A stretch of 64,000 nt of DNA from Bacteroides ilei (GTDB lineage: Bacteria > Bacteroidota > Bacteroidia > Bacteroidales > Bacteroidaceae), in assembly GCF_900128495.1 (NCBI RefSeq), contig NZ_LT635801.1, positions 1,499,997-1,563,996 on the forward strand, read 5' to 3'. Positions within the stretch are counted from its first letter, which is position 1; each line of letters begins with the position of its first letter. Below are positions 12,436 through 22,206 of this stretch, in pieces. The notes under the pieces are model-generated. The model saw only the letters and a list, made by a program, of their open reading frames with translations, searched no databases and had not been told where the DNA came from. The translations under genes and the position numbers were made by a program.

Positions 12436-14034
12436 TTATTTCTTGAATTTCACGGCAGCTTCTTCAATGGCCAGGCAGGTCTTGTAATGTTCAATGTATT
12501 CATTGAAACCTTTTACGTATTCTGGTTCAGGAGAAACCTCGATGCCGGTATTTCCTGCAAATACTTTTTCATCGAGAAAATCGGACAATGACTGTTTTTT
12601 GTCATTATTGACCAGATAGGAACCGAGCAATGCGATACCCCAGGCACCGCCTTCACCTGCCGTTTCCATTACAGAGATAGGTGAGTTGATGGCTGCGGCC
12701 AGGATACGCTGTCCTACCCCTTTTGTTTTGAACAGTCCGCCATGACCGGTAATTCGGTCGACCTTGATCTTTTCGTCGTTGAAAAGTATGTCATTACCGA
12801 TTTTCAGAACGGCTACTGAAGCGTATAGATGAGCACGCATGAAGTTGGCCAGATTGAATTTGTCATTGGCTGTGCGGACGAACAGAGGACGTCCTTCTGT
12901 CAGGCCGGTTACAGGTTCGCCCGAGAAGTAGTTGTATGAAATCAGGCCACCACAGTCGGTATCTCCTTTTAATGCGTTATTGTAGAGTTTGCCGAATATT
13001 TCATCCATATCTACCGGTATACCCATCAGTTCCTGGTATTCCTTGAACAGTCCTACCCATGCATTCAGGTCGGATGTACAGTTGTTGCAATGTACCATGG
13101 CTACCAGACTGCCGTCGGGGGTGGTCACCATATCAATCATCTCATAAGGTTTGGAAAGATCCTTTTCCAGAACGATCATTGAGAATGAAGAGGTTCCTGC
13201 CGATACGTTTCCTGTACGTTGCTTTACGGCGTTTGTTGCTACCATTCCTGTTCCGGCATCTCCTTCGGGAGGACAGACAGGAATACCCGCTTTCAGGTGT
13301 CCGGAAACATCGAGCAGTCTTGCGCCTTTCTCTGTCAGGCAGCCTGCGTCTTCGCCGGCCAGCAGAACTTTAGGCAAGATATCAGTCAGTTTCCAGCTGA
13401 AGCCGTAAGGGCTTACCAGCTTGTCGAACTTTCCGATCATTTCAGCCGAGTAGTTCTTTGTCTCCGGGTCAATAGGGAGCATACCGGATGCATCGCCTAT
13501 ACCCAGCACCTTTGCACCTGTAATCTGCCAGTGTACATAGCCTGCCAGTGTAGTCAGGAACTTTATGTCTTTTACATGTTCTTCCTTGTTCAGGATAGCC
13601 TGATAAAGGTGGGAGATACTCCATCTCAACGGGATGTTGTATACAAAGAGTTCCGACAGTTCGGCTGCAGCCTGTCCGGTATTGGTGTTTCTCCAGGTGC
13701 GGAACGGTACCAGGATCTCTTCCTTGTCGTTGAAAGCCATGTAACCGTGCATCATGGCACTGATTCCGATGGCGGCCAAGGTTTCTATTTCAATTCCGTA
13801 CTGCTTCTGTACATTTGCACGGAGGTCGGCGTAACAGTCCTGTACCCCGGCCCAGATAGCATCGATACTGTAGGTCCAGAGACCGTTTTCCAACTGGTTT
13901 TCCCACGTATGGCTTCCTTGGGCAATCGGCTTGTTTTCCTGGTCAATCAGGACGGCCTTGATTCGAGTGGAGCCGAATTCGATACCAAGAATGGCTTTGC
14001 CGTTTTCGATAGTTGACTTAGCATTAGATTCCAT
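12436..14034 (-). CDS. araB: Ribulokinase (FGGY carbohydrate kinase)
   Basis: This 532-residue FGGY-family kinase has the N-terminal phosphate-binding motif [15 protein letters not shown], a hinge segment GTSSFSMIV, and the C-terminal glycine-rich [18 protein letters not shown] and [12 protein letters not shown]. It would phosphorylate L-ribulose to L-ribulose 5-phosphate in the cytosol using ATP. As the last gene of the galM-symporter-araR-araD-araA-araB cluster, its assignment as the arabinose kinase rests on both family and context. It is separated from araA by 104 bases holding a long hairpin. By sequence alone xylulokinase would be an alternative, but the gene order argues against it. 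Confidence 0.9.
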   Translation of the reverse strand: MESNAKSTIENGKAILGIEFGSTRIKAVLIDQENKPIAQGSHTWENQLENGLWTYSIDAIWAGVQDCYADLRANVQKQYGIEIETLAAIGISAMMHGYMAFNDKEEILVPFRTWRNTNTGQAAAELSELFVYNIPLRWSISHLYQAILNKEEHVKDIKFLTTLAGYVHWQITGAKVLGIGDASGMLPIDPETKNYSAEMIGKFDKLVSPYGFSWKLTDILPKVLLAGEDAGCLTEKGARLLDVSGHLKAGIPVCPPEGDAGTGMVATNAVKQRTGNVSAGTSSFSMIVLEKDLSKPYEMIDMVTTPDGSLVAMVHCNNCTSDLNAWVGLFKEYQELMGIPVDMDEIFGKLYNNALKGDTDCGGLISYNYFSGEPVTGLTEGRPLFVRTANDKFNLANFMRAHLYASVAVLKIGNDILFNDEKIKVDRITGHGGLFKTKGVGQRILAAAINSPISVMETAGEGGAWGIALLGSYLVNNDKKQSLSDFLDEKVFAGNTGIEVSPEPEYVKGFNEYIEHYKTCLAIEEAAVKFKK

Positions 14035-14080
14035 ATGTCATTGTATATGTTTCGGTGATAAAATAAAGGTAGATACAATA

Positions 14081-14126
14081 AAATTAAAAGTGCAGCCGGC
14101 AATGGCTTGCCGTGCACTTTTAATTT
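14081..14126 (-). terminator. Hairpin between araA and araB (attenuator or processing site)
   Basis: A perfect 14-base outer stem (14081-14094 with 14113-14126) encloses a 6-base inner stem (14097-14102 with 14107-14112), with a two-base bulge and a four-base loop. On the minus strand the descending arm runs into a T-rich stretch. This would lower read-through into araB or protect the upstream mRNA end. Confidence 0.72.
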
Positions 14127-14138
14127 AGTTATATGATA

Positions 14139-15665
14139 TTAGCAAAGAGCTTTGTTGAGCATGTAGTAGACTTCGTTCATGCGAAGTTCTTTCTTGAATT
14201 CACTGATTGTAGTATCCTTGTTGATGTGTACCATTTCAATACCTGCAATTTCTGCATAGTCTTCCCAGTATTCGGCTGTAAGGTCGTATGAGAAGCAGGA
14301 GTGGTGGGTACCACCTGCCAGGATCCATGCTCCGGCACCAGTTTCAAAGTTAGGCATCGGTTTCCACAAAGCGGAAGCTACCGGCAGTTTAGGCAGTGGT
14401 TTCGGTTCGATACATTCAACATCGTTTACGATAAGGCGGAAACGGTTACCCAGGTCAACGACAGTAGCTGTACAGCCTTTACCTACCTTTGACGTGAATA
14501 CCAGACGGGCAGTTTCACTCTTGCGGATACCGATTCCGAGGAAGTGTACTTCCAGACGAGGTTTCTTGGCTGCAATCAGCGGACATACTTCCAGCATGTG
14601 TGCCTGAAGGATAGCGCTGTTTTCACCGTCGAAGTTCAGTGTATAGTCTTCCAGGAAGGAACAACCGTTGGCGAATCCCTGGTTCATTACCCATACGGTA
14701 CGGTAGAGAGCTGCCGATTTCCAGTCACCTTCAGCACCGAAGCCGTAACCTTCTGCCATCAGACGTTGTGATGCCAGGCCCGGAATCTGGTCGAAGTGGC
14801 TGCCGTCAGTCTGTCCGAGGTCATCGAAGTTGGTTGTGAATCCTTTGGCACCTTTGTCTTTCAGAATGGCACGGAGAGCAAGTTCTGCTTTGGCAGAGTT
14901 CCATACCTTCTGATAAGCTTCTGTAGATTTGTCTTCAAGGGCTGCATCATGGTCGTATTCTTTAAAGTAAGTTTGTACCAAGGCATCTACGTCGGCGTCT
15001 TTTACCTGTTTGTGATATTCCATCAGTTCGCTTACCGGGCAATAGTCTACATGATATCCCATACGCTGTTCGGCTTCAACCTTGTCACCGTCTGTTACGG
15101 CCACATTGTTCATCTGGTCACCGAAACGGATAATCAGCATGTCTTGTGCATCGGCCCATGCAGCGCATACACGCATCCATACAGCAATCTTCTTCTGTGT
15201 TTCTTCTTCTTTCCAATAGCCTACTACCACTTTACGGCGGATACGCATACGTGTACAGATATGTCCGAATTCACGGTCGCCATGTGCACTCTGGTTCAGG
15301 TTCATGAAATCCATGTCCATTGTATCCCAAGGAATTTCCTTATTATACTGTGTATGCAGGTGGAGCAGAGGCTTTTTCAGCTGCTGCAGACCGTGGATCC
15401 ACATCTTTGCCGGTGAGAATGTATGCATCCAAGTAATTACACCGATACATTTTTCGTCGTTGTTGGCTGCTTTGAATACTGCTTCCACTTCTTTTGAAGA
15501 GTTGGCAGTTCCTTTATATACAACTTTAACAGGCAGTTTACCTGATTCATTCAGTCCTTTCACCATTTCATTGCTGTGTGCATCTACTGCGATTACAGCG
15601 TCACCTCCGTACAGAAGCTGTGCTCCTGTGACGAACCATACTTCATATTGATCAAATGCGTTCAT
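14139..15665 (-). CDS. araA: L-arabinose isomerase
   Basis: At 508 residues this matches AraA (E. coli 500). Recognisable family segments are EVWFVTGAQLLYG at the N-terminus, TWMHTFSPAKMWI near residue 80, HFDQIPGLASQRLMAEGYGF with the catalytic Glu region, and WILAGGTHHSCFSYDL near the C-terminus with the metal-binding His. It is a cytosolic Mn-dependent enzyme that interconverts L-arabinose and L-ribulose, the first step of arabinose breakdown. It sits 39 bases after araD in the operon. Confidence 0.98.
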   Translation of the reverse strand: MNAFDQYEVWFVTGAQLLYGGDAVIAVDAHSNEMVKGLNESGKLPVKVVYKGTANSSKEVEAVFKAANNDEKCIGVITWMHTFSPAKMWIHGLQQLKKPLLHLHTQYNKEIPWDTMDMDFMNLNQSAHGDREFGHICTRMRIRRKVVVGYWKEEETQKKIAVWMRVCAAWADAQDMLIIRFGDQMNNVAVTDGDKVEAEQRMGYHVDYCPVSELMEYHKQVKDADVDALVQTYFKEYDHDAALEDKSTEAYQKVWNSAKAELALRAILKDKGAKGFTTNFDDLGQTDGSHFDQIPGLASQRLMAEGYGFGAEGDWKSAALYRTVWVMNQGFANGCSFLEDYTLNFDGENSAILQAHMLEVCPLIAAKKPRLEVHFLGIGIRKSETARLVFTSKVGKGCTATVVDLGNRFRLIVNDVECIEPKPLPKLPVASALWKPMPNFETGAGAWILAGGTHHSCFSYDLTAEYWEDYAEIAGIEMVHINKDTTISEFKKELRMNEVYYMLNKALC

Positions 15666-15704
15666 ATACTATATTATTTTATGTTTTTATTAATTCGGTT
15701 ATTT

Positions 15705-16391
15705 TTATTTCTGTCCATAATAAGCATTGGGGCCGTGTTTACGGCTGAAATGCTTTTCGATAAGCAATGGATTCATGGTCAGGTTTGGGTTGATGGCATA
15801 GGCGATAGAAGCCATTTTGGCAACCTGTTCCATAACTACTGCATTGTGTACGGCATCATGTGCGTCTTTTCCCCAGGCAAACGGTCCGTGGTTCTTTACC
15901 AATACGCCCGGTGTATGTACAGGATTCATGCCTTCAAAACGTTTTACTATGACATTTCCTGTTTCCAGTTCATAGGCTCCTTTCACTTCTGCTTCGGTCA
16001 TGTCTGCCGTGCAGGGAATGGCTTCATGGAAGTAATCGGCGTGGGTTGTACCGATGTTAGGAATATCACATCCGGCCTGTGCCCAGGCTGTAGCATATGT
16101 GGAATGTGTATGTACCACTCCGCCTATTTCGGGGAAGGCTTTGTATAGCACTACGTGTGTAGGAGTATCAGAAGACGGTTTGAGCCGGCCTTCTACCACT
16201 TTTCCGTCGAGGTCAACTACAACCATGTCTTCAGCTTTCATTTCATCATAGCTTACGCCACTCGGCTTGATGACTACCAAGCCGCTTTCACGGTCAATTC
16301 CGGAAACGTTCCCCCAGGTGAAAATGACCAGTCCGTGTCTCACCAGATCGAGGTTGGCGTGAAATACCTTTTCTTTTAATTCTTCTAACAT
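15705..16391 (-). CDS. araD: L-ribulose-5-phosphate 4-epimerase
   Basis: This 228-residue class II aldolase/epimerase has the expected motifs: [14 protein letters not shown] near residue 25 for phosphate binding, [12 protein letters not shown] near 95 with zinc-binding His residues, and [20 protein letters not shown]. It converts L-ribulose 5-phosphate to D-xylulose 5-phosphate in the cytosol, feeding the pentose phosphate pathway. Length equals E. coli AraD (231). It lies 18 bases after araR and before araA, consistent with one transcript. Confidence 0.97.
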   Translation of the reverse strand: MLEELKEKVFHANLDLVRHGLVIFTWGNVSGIDRESGLVVIKPSGVSYDEMKAEDMVVVDLDGKVVEGRLKPSSDTPTHVVLYKAFPEIGGVVHTHSTYATAWAQAGCDIPNIGTTHADYFHEAIPCTADMTEAEVKGAYELETGNVIVKRFEGMNPVHTPGVLVKNHGPFAWGKDAHDAVHNAVVMEQVAKMASIAYAINPNLTMNPLLIEKHFSRKHGPNAYYGQK

Positions 16392-16409
16392 ATGTTTAAC
16401 GTATAAAAG

Positions 16410-17087
16410 TTACAGTTTGAATTTGGGAGCTCTGCGGTATACCTTTTCGTTGAACCGGTAGAGGGCAGCGCCACGTTTGGATGTTGTCTTGTCAATCAGG
16501 TCTGTCTTTTCTATATAGTCCATATCGGCTATCCGTTTACGGAAATTCCTTTTGTCTATGGCCTCTCCGTAGATTGCCTCATACAGACTTTGCAGCTGTG
16601 ACAAGGTGAACAGTCTGGGCAGCAGGTTGAAGCCTATGGGAGCTACCGATGCCTTTTGCTGCATCAGAGCCCGAGCCTGTTCAACCATAGCTTGGTGGTC
16701 GAAGATCAACGGTGGCAGTTCGTCTATGTCTACCCAGAAGGCATTGTGTCTCTGTACCAGTTCGCGATCGTATTCATTGATATTGATCAGTGCATAATAT
16801 GCAACAGATATTACCCGTTCACCCGGATCCCGGTCTATGGCGCCGAAAGATCCGACCTGTTCCATATATACCTGGTCCAGTCCCGTAAGTTCTGCCAGCA
16901 CCCGTTTGGCCGCATCATCTACACTTTCGTTTTCCTGAACAAACCCGCCCATCAGAGACCATTCTCCTCTGGCCGGTTCAAAATTCCTTTTGAGAAGCAA
17001 CAGGTGCAGCTTCCCTTCGTGGAATCCGAAAATGATGCAGTCTACCGAAATGTAGAATTTGGGGTTGACGCTATAATAGTTGCTCAT
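16410..17087 (-). CDS. araR: AraR-type arabinose regulator (Nudix-like domain plus winged helix)
   Basis: Residues 1 to about 145 form a Nudix-like domain and residues about 150-225 a winged-helix DNA-binding domain. The Nudix box is damaged: the pattern is G-x5-E-x7-R-V-L-A-E-L-x-G, so the metal-binding REUxEE core is not intact and hydrolase activity is not expected. This agrees with the Bacteroides thetaiotaomicron AraR family, in which the Nudix fold binds L-arabinose and the protein represses or activates the arabinose genes. It lies inside the operon it probably controls, which makes feedback likely. Assignment uses sequence layout plus context. Confidence 0.9.
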   Translation of the reverse strand: MSNYYSVNPKFYISVDCIIFGFHEGKLHLLLLKRNFEPARGEWSLMGGFVQENESVDDAAKRVLAELTGLDQVYMEQVGSFGAIDRDPGERVISVAYYALININEYDRELVQRHNAFWVDIDELPPLIFDHQAMVEQARALMQQKASVAPIGFNLLPRLFTLSQLQSLYEAIYGEAIDKRNFRKRIADMDYIEKTDLIDKTTSKRGAALYRFNEKVYRRAPKFKL

Positions 17088-17173
17088 TGATAATACACTG
17101 TTTAATTATTGATTAGACGATAAATACAATTTTCCGCAAGTTCCCTTTTCGGAATGTTAACGGTTCGTACCGA

Positions 17174-18919
17174 TTACCAGAAATATGTGTAGAACAAGGC
17201 GCAAAGGACAATGACACCCAGGGTAGCGATGACATCCCATTTGTTCCAGCTCTTCAGGATTTCCTGCTTATAATTTCCGGTAAATGTAATGGCTTCAATC
17301 TGCTGTGCCGAAGGTTTCGGAGTGAAGCAGGATACTACAATCATGAATATGATCAGGAATACCAGCAGCCAGACTTCGAAGATAAGCCAGTTGGTCTGCC
17401 AGAACCAGGAAGTATATTCCCAGAATGCGCCGTCCATGACAGCTTTCCCCGAGTTGGTAATGACGTTGGTCAGCAGACGTACCATACCGATCAGGAAACC
17501 GCCGATAAGTCCCCATTCACCGGCCTTCGGAGTGATCCGCTTCGAGAAGATACCCAGAGTGAATACGGCAACCATGGCCGGAGCAATCAATGATTGGATA
17601 TCCTGCAGATAAGAGTACAGGTTACCCATATTCATCATGATAGGCATCCATGCCAGTCCTAGGAGTACGACAACTACGGTTGCGATACGGCCTACCAGTA
17701 CATAATGGCTTTCGCTCATTCCTTTTTTCATCGGTTTATAGAAGTCTTCAGTAAACAGCGTGGCGCAGCTGTTGAAGAATGCGGCCAATGAAGCAACAAG
17801 AGCGCAGATAAATCCGATGGTAACGATGCCTTTCACGCCGGCTGGTAATATATTTTTTACCATCATGGCGAAGGCTCCGTCTGTATCGTGTGTGTTGGTA
17901 ATATCCATGACAATGCCGCTACCTGTCTTTTGGGCAAGTGCATAAGCTACCATTCCCGGAATCAGGAACATGAATACCGGTAACAGTTTGAAGTATCCGG
18001 CTGCGATAGTACCGCGACGGGCGCGTCGCATAACCACCTCGTTCGATTCACCTTTCTGCTGTCCCAATACACGCTGTACGATATGTTGGTCGGTACACCA
18101 GTACCAGAATCCGATGATGGAGGCACCCAAGAATACTACATATCCCGGGAATTGCTGGTACATTGGGTCGGCCGGGTCAGTATGGAACATATGAGTCGTT
18201 CCGAAACCGTCGTGGGCTGCATTACATACGGCCATCATCTGTGACCATCCTTCGGATATGCTGCCGTCACCCAGCATGCTTAATCCCAGGAACAATACGA
18301 GGAAAGAACCGATTATAAGGATAGGTGTCTGGATGGCAGACAGGGTCATGACACCCTTCATGCCACCGAATACCGTGAATATTGCGGTAACGGCAATCAG
18401 TCCGATGGCACCATACCAGAACGGCAGTCCCAGCAGGTATTCGAAGAAGATACCGCCGGTGAAGGCTGTAACGGAAACTTTGGTAAGTACATATGCAATC
18501 AAGGTAATGATTGACAGCCAGGAACCCGTACGTTGGGTATAGCGGAATTTCAGAAAGTCGGGCATGGTAATGATCTTACCCATCTTGTTGTTCAGCAGTT
18601 GGTAGAACGGAACGAACAACCATCCCAGAATCAGGATCATCCAGCCTTGCATTTCCCAGTGGGCCATACCTACACCGTCTTTGGCACCTGTACCGGCAAG
18701 GCCTACCAGGTGTTCCGATCCGATATTGGCTGCGAAGATTGCGGCACCGATTATGTACCAGGGTTCACCTTTACCGAAGAGGTAGTCTTGGCTGTCGGCT
18801 CCTTTCATCTTTTCCTTATCTTTCTTTATGGCGCGGTAGATGGCCCATATGATGGCTACGATTCCAATGGCGAGAACCACCCAGTCGAGCCAGATAAATT
18901 CATTTGTAGTCCAATTCAT
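17174..18919 (-). CDS. Sodium/sugar symporter (SSS family)
   Basis: This 581-residue polytopic membrane protein has about 14 hydrophobic segments and typical solute:sodium symporter motifs such as GLAGTGAKDGVGMAHWEMQG, GWLFVPFYQLL, and MPDFLKFRYTQRTG. By context it imports L-arabinose across the inner membrane with Na+. It follows the aldose epimerase by 34 bases and precedes araR by 86 bases, an interval in which no other feature is seen. The substrate is inferred from the operon only; related SSGLT-type carriers also take galactose, glucose or xylose. Confidence 0.9.
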   Translation of the reverse strand: MNWTTNEFIWLDWVVLAIGIVAIIWAIYRAIKKDKEKMKGADSQDYLFGKGEPWYIIGAAIFAANIGSEHLVGLAGTGAKDGVGMAHWEMQGWMILILGWLFVPFYQLLNNKMGKIITMPDFLKFRYTQRTGSWLSIITLIAYVLTKVSVTAFTGGIFFEYLLGLPFWYGAIGLIAVTAIFTVFGGMKGVMTLSAIQTPILIIGSFLVLFLGLSMLGDGSISEGWSQMMAVCNAAHDGFGTTHMFHTDPADPMYQQFPGYVVFLGASIIGFWYWCTDQHIVQRVLGQQKGESNEVVMRRARRGTIAAGYFKLLPVFMFLIPGMVAYALAQKTGSGIVMDITNTHDTDGAFAMMVKNILPAGVKGIVTIGFICALVASLAAFFNSCATLFTEDFYKPMKKGMSESHYVLVGRIATVVVVLLGLAWMPIMMNMGNLYSYLQDIQSLIAPAMVAVFTLGIFSKRITPKAGEWGLIGGFLIGMVRLLTNVITNSGKAVMDGAFWEYTSWFWQTNWLIFEVWLLVFLIIFMIVVSCFTPKPSAQQIEAITFTGNYKQEILKSWNKWDVIATLGVIVLCALFYTYFW

Positions 18920-18953
18920 ATTTTCTTATGTTTATTTAGTATTGAATTAAGGT

Positions 18954-20108
18954 TTATTTTTCTACACCGAACTTAAAGATACAGTGGCTCTGGTATGTCT
19001 GACCCGGTTCCAGAATTGTCGACGGCCATTGAGGCTTGTTGGGGCTGTCGGGGTAATGTTGTGTTTCCAGACATACGGATGCCCGTTGCGGATAGGCAAT
19101 GCCTTTCTTTCCCTTCACTTTTCCGTCCAGGAAGTTACCGGTATAGACCTGTATACCCGGTTCGTCGGTATATACCTCCAGTGTGATACCGGTTGTCGGA
19201 CTGGTCAGCTTGGCTGCCAGCTGGCTGATGTCTCCTTTGGTCTTCAATACCCAGTTGTGGTCGAAACCGTTGCCGAATTTCACTTGTTCGTTCGTGAAGT
19301 CGGTTACAGAAGGAGCAATGGTCTTGGGAGTATTGAAATCAAAAGGTGTTCCTGCTACAGCCATCATTTCACCTGTTGTCATGAATGTATTGTCTACAGG
19401 TGTAATGCTGTCTGCGGCTACGTAAAGGATACAGTCGGTTGCCGGTTTGGAGGGATCTCCGTTCAGGTTGAAATAAGAGTGGTTTGTCATGTTGATGACT
19501 GTAGTCTTGTCTGTTGTGGCCGAGTAGCTGATGCTTATAGCATTGTCGGCTGTAAGAGCGTAAGTTACATGTGCTTCTACGTTTCCGGGGAAGTTATTGT
19601 CTCCGTCCGGAGATTTCATTACAAGCTGCAGGGTGCTGTCATTGGTCTGTGTACCTTCGTATACCTGATATTGCCATCCGGTAGGGCCGCCGTGCAGACA
19701 GTGCCCGAAATTGTTTAAGGGCAATTGGATTGAATCGCCGTCTATAACCATTTGTCCTTTGTTTATGCGATTGGCATAACGTCCGATGGAAGCTCCGAAA
19801 TCGCTGGGAATATGCTGGTAGTCTGCTACGCTGTCGAATCCCAATACTACGTCGGTCATTTTCCCGTTACGGTCAGGGACCATGACGGAAACAATTCGCC
19901 CTCCGAAGTTTGTGATACATACTTCCATACCTTGGGAATTTTTCAAGGTGTACAAGTGGGTTTGTTTGTTACTGTCGGTTGTTGTCTCGAAATTTGCCGG
20001 ATCCAGACCTGAAAGTGTAAGCTGGGGCTGTGCCGGTTTTGTGCTGCAAGCGCTTATCAGTAAAGCGGTTAAGGCTGCACCTGCCAATGATTTACTCATG
20101 CTTTTCAT
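18954..20108 (-). CDS. galM: Aldose 1-epimerase, lipoprotein form
   Basis: This 384-residue mutarotase shows NMTNHSYFNLNGD with a catalytic His, HCLHGGPTGWQY with a second His, and YTDEPGIQVYTGNFLDG with the catalytic Glu. Unlike cytosolic GalM it has an N-terminal signal with a lipobox (LLISAC), so it should be anchored in the periplasm and equilibrate alpha and beta sugar anomers before import. The start is set at 20108 because the lipoprotein signal begins there; the in-frame Met at 20153 lies within the operator-like region. It is the first gene of the arabinose operon. Confidence 0.9.
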   Translation of the reverse strand: MKSMSKSLAGAALTALLISACSTKPAQPQLTLSGLDPANFETTTDSNKQTHLYTLKNSQGMEVCITNFGGRIVSVMVPDRNGKMTDVVLGFDSVADYQHIPSDFGASIGRYANRINKGQMVIDGDSIQLPLNNFGHCLHGGPTGWQYQVYEGTQTNDSTLQLVMKSPDGDNNFPGNVEAHVTYALTADNAISISYSATTDKTTVINMTNHSYFNLNGDPSKPATDCILYVAADSITPVDNTFMTTGEMMAVAGTPFDFNTPKTIAPSVTDFTNEQVKFGNGFDHNWVLKTKGDISQLAAKLTSPTTGITLEVYTDEPGIQVYTGNFLDGKVKGKKGIAYPQRASVCLETQHYPDSPNKPQWPSTILEPGQTYQSHCIFKFGVEK

Positions 20109-20138
20109 ATAACTAATATTAGTATAAGTTTTAATTTG

Positions 20139-20220
20139 GTGTAAATGTAACACTTATCGCGATAGGTTGTTATTCAGAGATATATGTTATGTAACATAAA
20201 AGTGTCGATTTTACACTTTT
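20139..20220 (-). promoter_or_regulatory. Operator-like palindromes upstream of the arabinose operon
   Basis: Two GTGT-N7-ACAC elements occupy 20139-20153 and 20202-20216; the second extends to perfect 8-base arms (20198-20205 and 20213-20220). Their centres are 63 bases apart, six helical turns. A third palindrome (TATGTTA and TAACATA, 20183-20198) lies between them, and ACTAATATTAGT follows near 20112-20123. A weak -7-like TACATTTA overlaps the proximal element on the minus strand. AraR is the obvious candidate to bind here; this is inference. Confidence 0.55.
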
Positions 20221-20252
20221 AAACCATTTTTATTTGTTGTGGTCAGGGTGTG

Positions 20253-21563
20253 TTACAGGTCTTTCAGCAAAATCTGGTTGTTTTGCCGGGTATATTCTTC
20301 GCGTGCGGTTATCAGGGCGTCCCAGTATGACGAATATTGTTTGTGGTTAATCTTGAAGTCTTCTGCTCCGTAACTGTCCAGCTTGTTGAGCAATACTCCT
20401 ACGCTCAGATGATGGATATCCATTCCGGGTACGAAGCGTACCAGACCTTTTTTTTCTTCCGGTGTTTCATAGATCAGACCCATATCCAGCAACTGGTAAA
20501 GTATGGTTCTGGTCAGCCGGACAGGAATCTTGTTTTCTTTGCTGATCTCTTCGGCAGTGTAGGGTGGTTCTCCCTTTTCAAACCTTTTGCAGATGGCCGA
20601 AAGGATGATGGTACAGAAGAAATCGTGGTAGCGCCGGCTGATATTTTTTGTCTCTTTCTCAAAATTGAACGATTCCAGATTCTGGCTGATGTAGCACATC
20701 TGTGCCCCGAAAAGGCAGATGGTCCAGGATATTTGTGTCCATAGCAGGAACATGGGGATGGCTGCGAAACTGCCATAGATGGCGTTATAGTTCGAAACCC
20801 AGATCTGGCTGTTCACATAGATGTATTGGAATGCCTGGAAGGCACTTCCGGCAAGCAGTCCGGGAAGCCATGCGTGGCTGAAGCGTACGCGGGTATTGGG
20901 CATGAATATGTACAGTCCGGTAAACATGAGCCATGTCAGTGTATAGGGAATGAGCCGTACCAGAAGTTTCATGACCGGAGCCAGCAGCAGGAAGTTCTGC
21001 ATGTCTTTTACATAGGTAGTCATGAAGATGGTAAGACCGCTTGATATGACGATAAGCAGAGGCAGCAGCAGGATCATGGAGAAATAGTCGGTTATTTTAC
21101 GGAATGGGGTCCGTGGATGTTTGACTTGCCATATGGCATTGAAGCTGCGTTCGATGTTGTCTATCAGGATCAGGATGCTCCACAACAGCATGACCAGACC
21201 TACCCCGATGAAGATGCCGCTTTGTGCATGTTGCAGGTATGAGTTGATCCATGTGATTATCAGTCCGCTCTGCTGGCTAACGACACCGGTGCGCAGCTGT
21301 TCCTCTATCAGTTCGTCGAATCCGAAGCCCCGGGCTATGGCAAACAGAAGGGCCAATATGGGTATGATAGAAAGTAATGTACTGTAGGTGAGGGCCGATG
21401 CCCGGACCTGGATACGGTCGTTCAGGAATTGTTTGACAGAAAGTATCACCACCTTGATACAAGAATAGAGAAGGCTCCGTATGGGCGTTATTTCATCTTC
21501 CGTAATCCGCCAGATCCCTTCGGTCAAGAATTTCTGTATATTCCTTATCTTATTCTTGTTCAT
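20253..21563 (-). CDS. YihY/BrkB-family inner-membrane protein with C-terminal winged-helix-like domain
   Basis: The first 300 or so residues of this 436-residue protein hold six hydrophobic segments and the family hallmarks RASALTYSTLLSIIPILALL and ERSFNAIWQVKHPRTPFRKI. The last 130 residues are soluble and resemble a winged helix with AEEISKENKIPVRLTRTILY. The old name RNase BN is a misannotation in this family; the molecular function is not known. It starts 22 bases downstream of the RNase P RNA 3' end on the same strand and may be read from the same promoter in part. Confidence 0.85.
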   Translation of the reverse strand: MNKNKIRNIQKFLTEGIWRITEDEITPIRSLLYSCIKVVILSVKQFLNDRIQVRASALTYSTLLSIIPILALLFAIARGFGFDELIEEQLRTGVVSQQSGLIITWINSYLQHAQSGIFIGVGLVMLLWSILILIDNIERSFNAIWQVKHPRTPFRKITDYFSMILLLPLLIVISSGLTIFMTTYVKDMQNFLLLAPVMKLLVRLIPYTLTWLMFTGLYIFMPNTRVRFSHAWLPGLLAGSAFQAFQYIYVNSQIWVSNYNAIYGSFAAIPMFLLWTQISWTICLFGAQMCYISQNLESFNFEKETKNISRRYHDFFCTIILSAICKRFEKGEPPYTAEEISKENKIPVRLTRTILYQLLDMGLIYETPEEKKGLVRFVPGMDIHHLSVGVLLNKLDSYGAEDFKINHKQYSSYWDALITAREEYTRQNNQILLKDL

Positions 21564-21585
21564 GGTTACAAAAGGTTTGGTATAA

Positions 21586-21950
21586 AAAAGCAGCCGGTCT
21601 GTAAGCCGGGTTCTGTTCCTTAATAAATTAAGGCGTTTGTCATTTATCTACGCCAGTCGTTGCCGAAAGGCTCTAGCGGTCTACCCTCCGACGTGGGGCG
21701 AGCAACCCTCGTTAATGCCGGTTTACATGACCTTACAACTCCTAAGATGCACAGCCCGCATATCGCTACACGGCTGGTGGGCTCTTACCCCGCCTTCTCA
21801 CCCTTACAGTCCACTGGAGACTGCGGTTGTTTTCTTCTGCATTACTCTGCCTTCGCAGACAGCTTTCCGTTAGGAAGTAGGATGCTCTGCGTTGCCCGGA
21901 CTTTCCTCTTGTACATTCTGTACCAGCGACAAACCGACCGACTGCTTTTC
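21586..21950 (-). ncRNA. rnpB: RNase P RNA (bacterial class A)
   Basis: Read on the minus strand, the region holds the conserved core GAGGAAAGTCCGGGCAACGC near its 5' end and the matching 3' segment with ACAGAACCCGGCTTAC. The 5' GCAGTCGGTC pairs with the 3' GACCGGCTGC to close helix P1, followed by a T run that would end transcription. The length is about 365 bases, as in other Bacteroidales. The RNA is the catalytic part of RNase P, which trims tRNA 5' leaders. Ends are set from P1 and the promoter; the error is a few bases. Confidence 0.96.
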
Positions 21951-21956
21951 TGTGGG

Positions 21957-21964
21957 CAAAGTTA
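21957..21964 (-). promoter_or_regulatory. -7 box of the RNase P RNA promoter
   Basis: The minus strand reads TAACTTTG here, matching TAnnTTTG. Transcription would start about seven bases later, at the first base of helix P1, so position and RNA structure agree. A clear -33 TTTG is not seen. Confidence 0.6.
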
Positions 21965-22206
21965 TAGAATTATACTGAAATTTCGTCATATTTCTGACAA
22001 ATATATCCGTCGGTCGTCTGTCAGTAACTAATAATGAATGCAAAAATGCTATATTCTCCAGTTAACTGCGGTTAATGTGATATAATTCTATGTTAAAAGA
22101 GGGAAAAAAGAGGAGGAATGTTGTACAATCGTATGGATTTTGTTCTAATTTAGCAAATGAAATGTTAAACAAATATTGAAATTAACAATTATCAAGGAAT
22201 AAGATT

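Noticed and set aside
13219..14016. 265-codon plus-strand frame opposite the ribulokinase gene
   Set aside because: It is antisense to a well-supported FGGY kinase and shows no domain or promoter.
21429..22031. Small plus-strand frames across the RNase P RNA gene
   Set aside because: The region folds as RNase P RNA on the minus strand, with the conserved core and a matching promoter; the frames are accidental.
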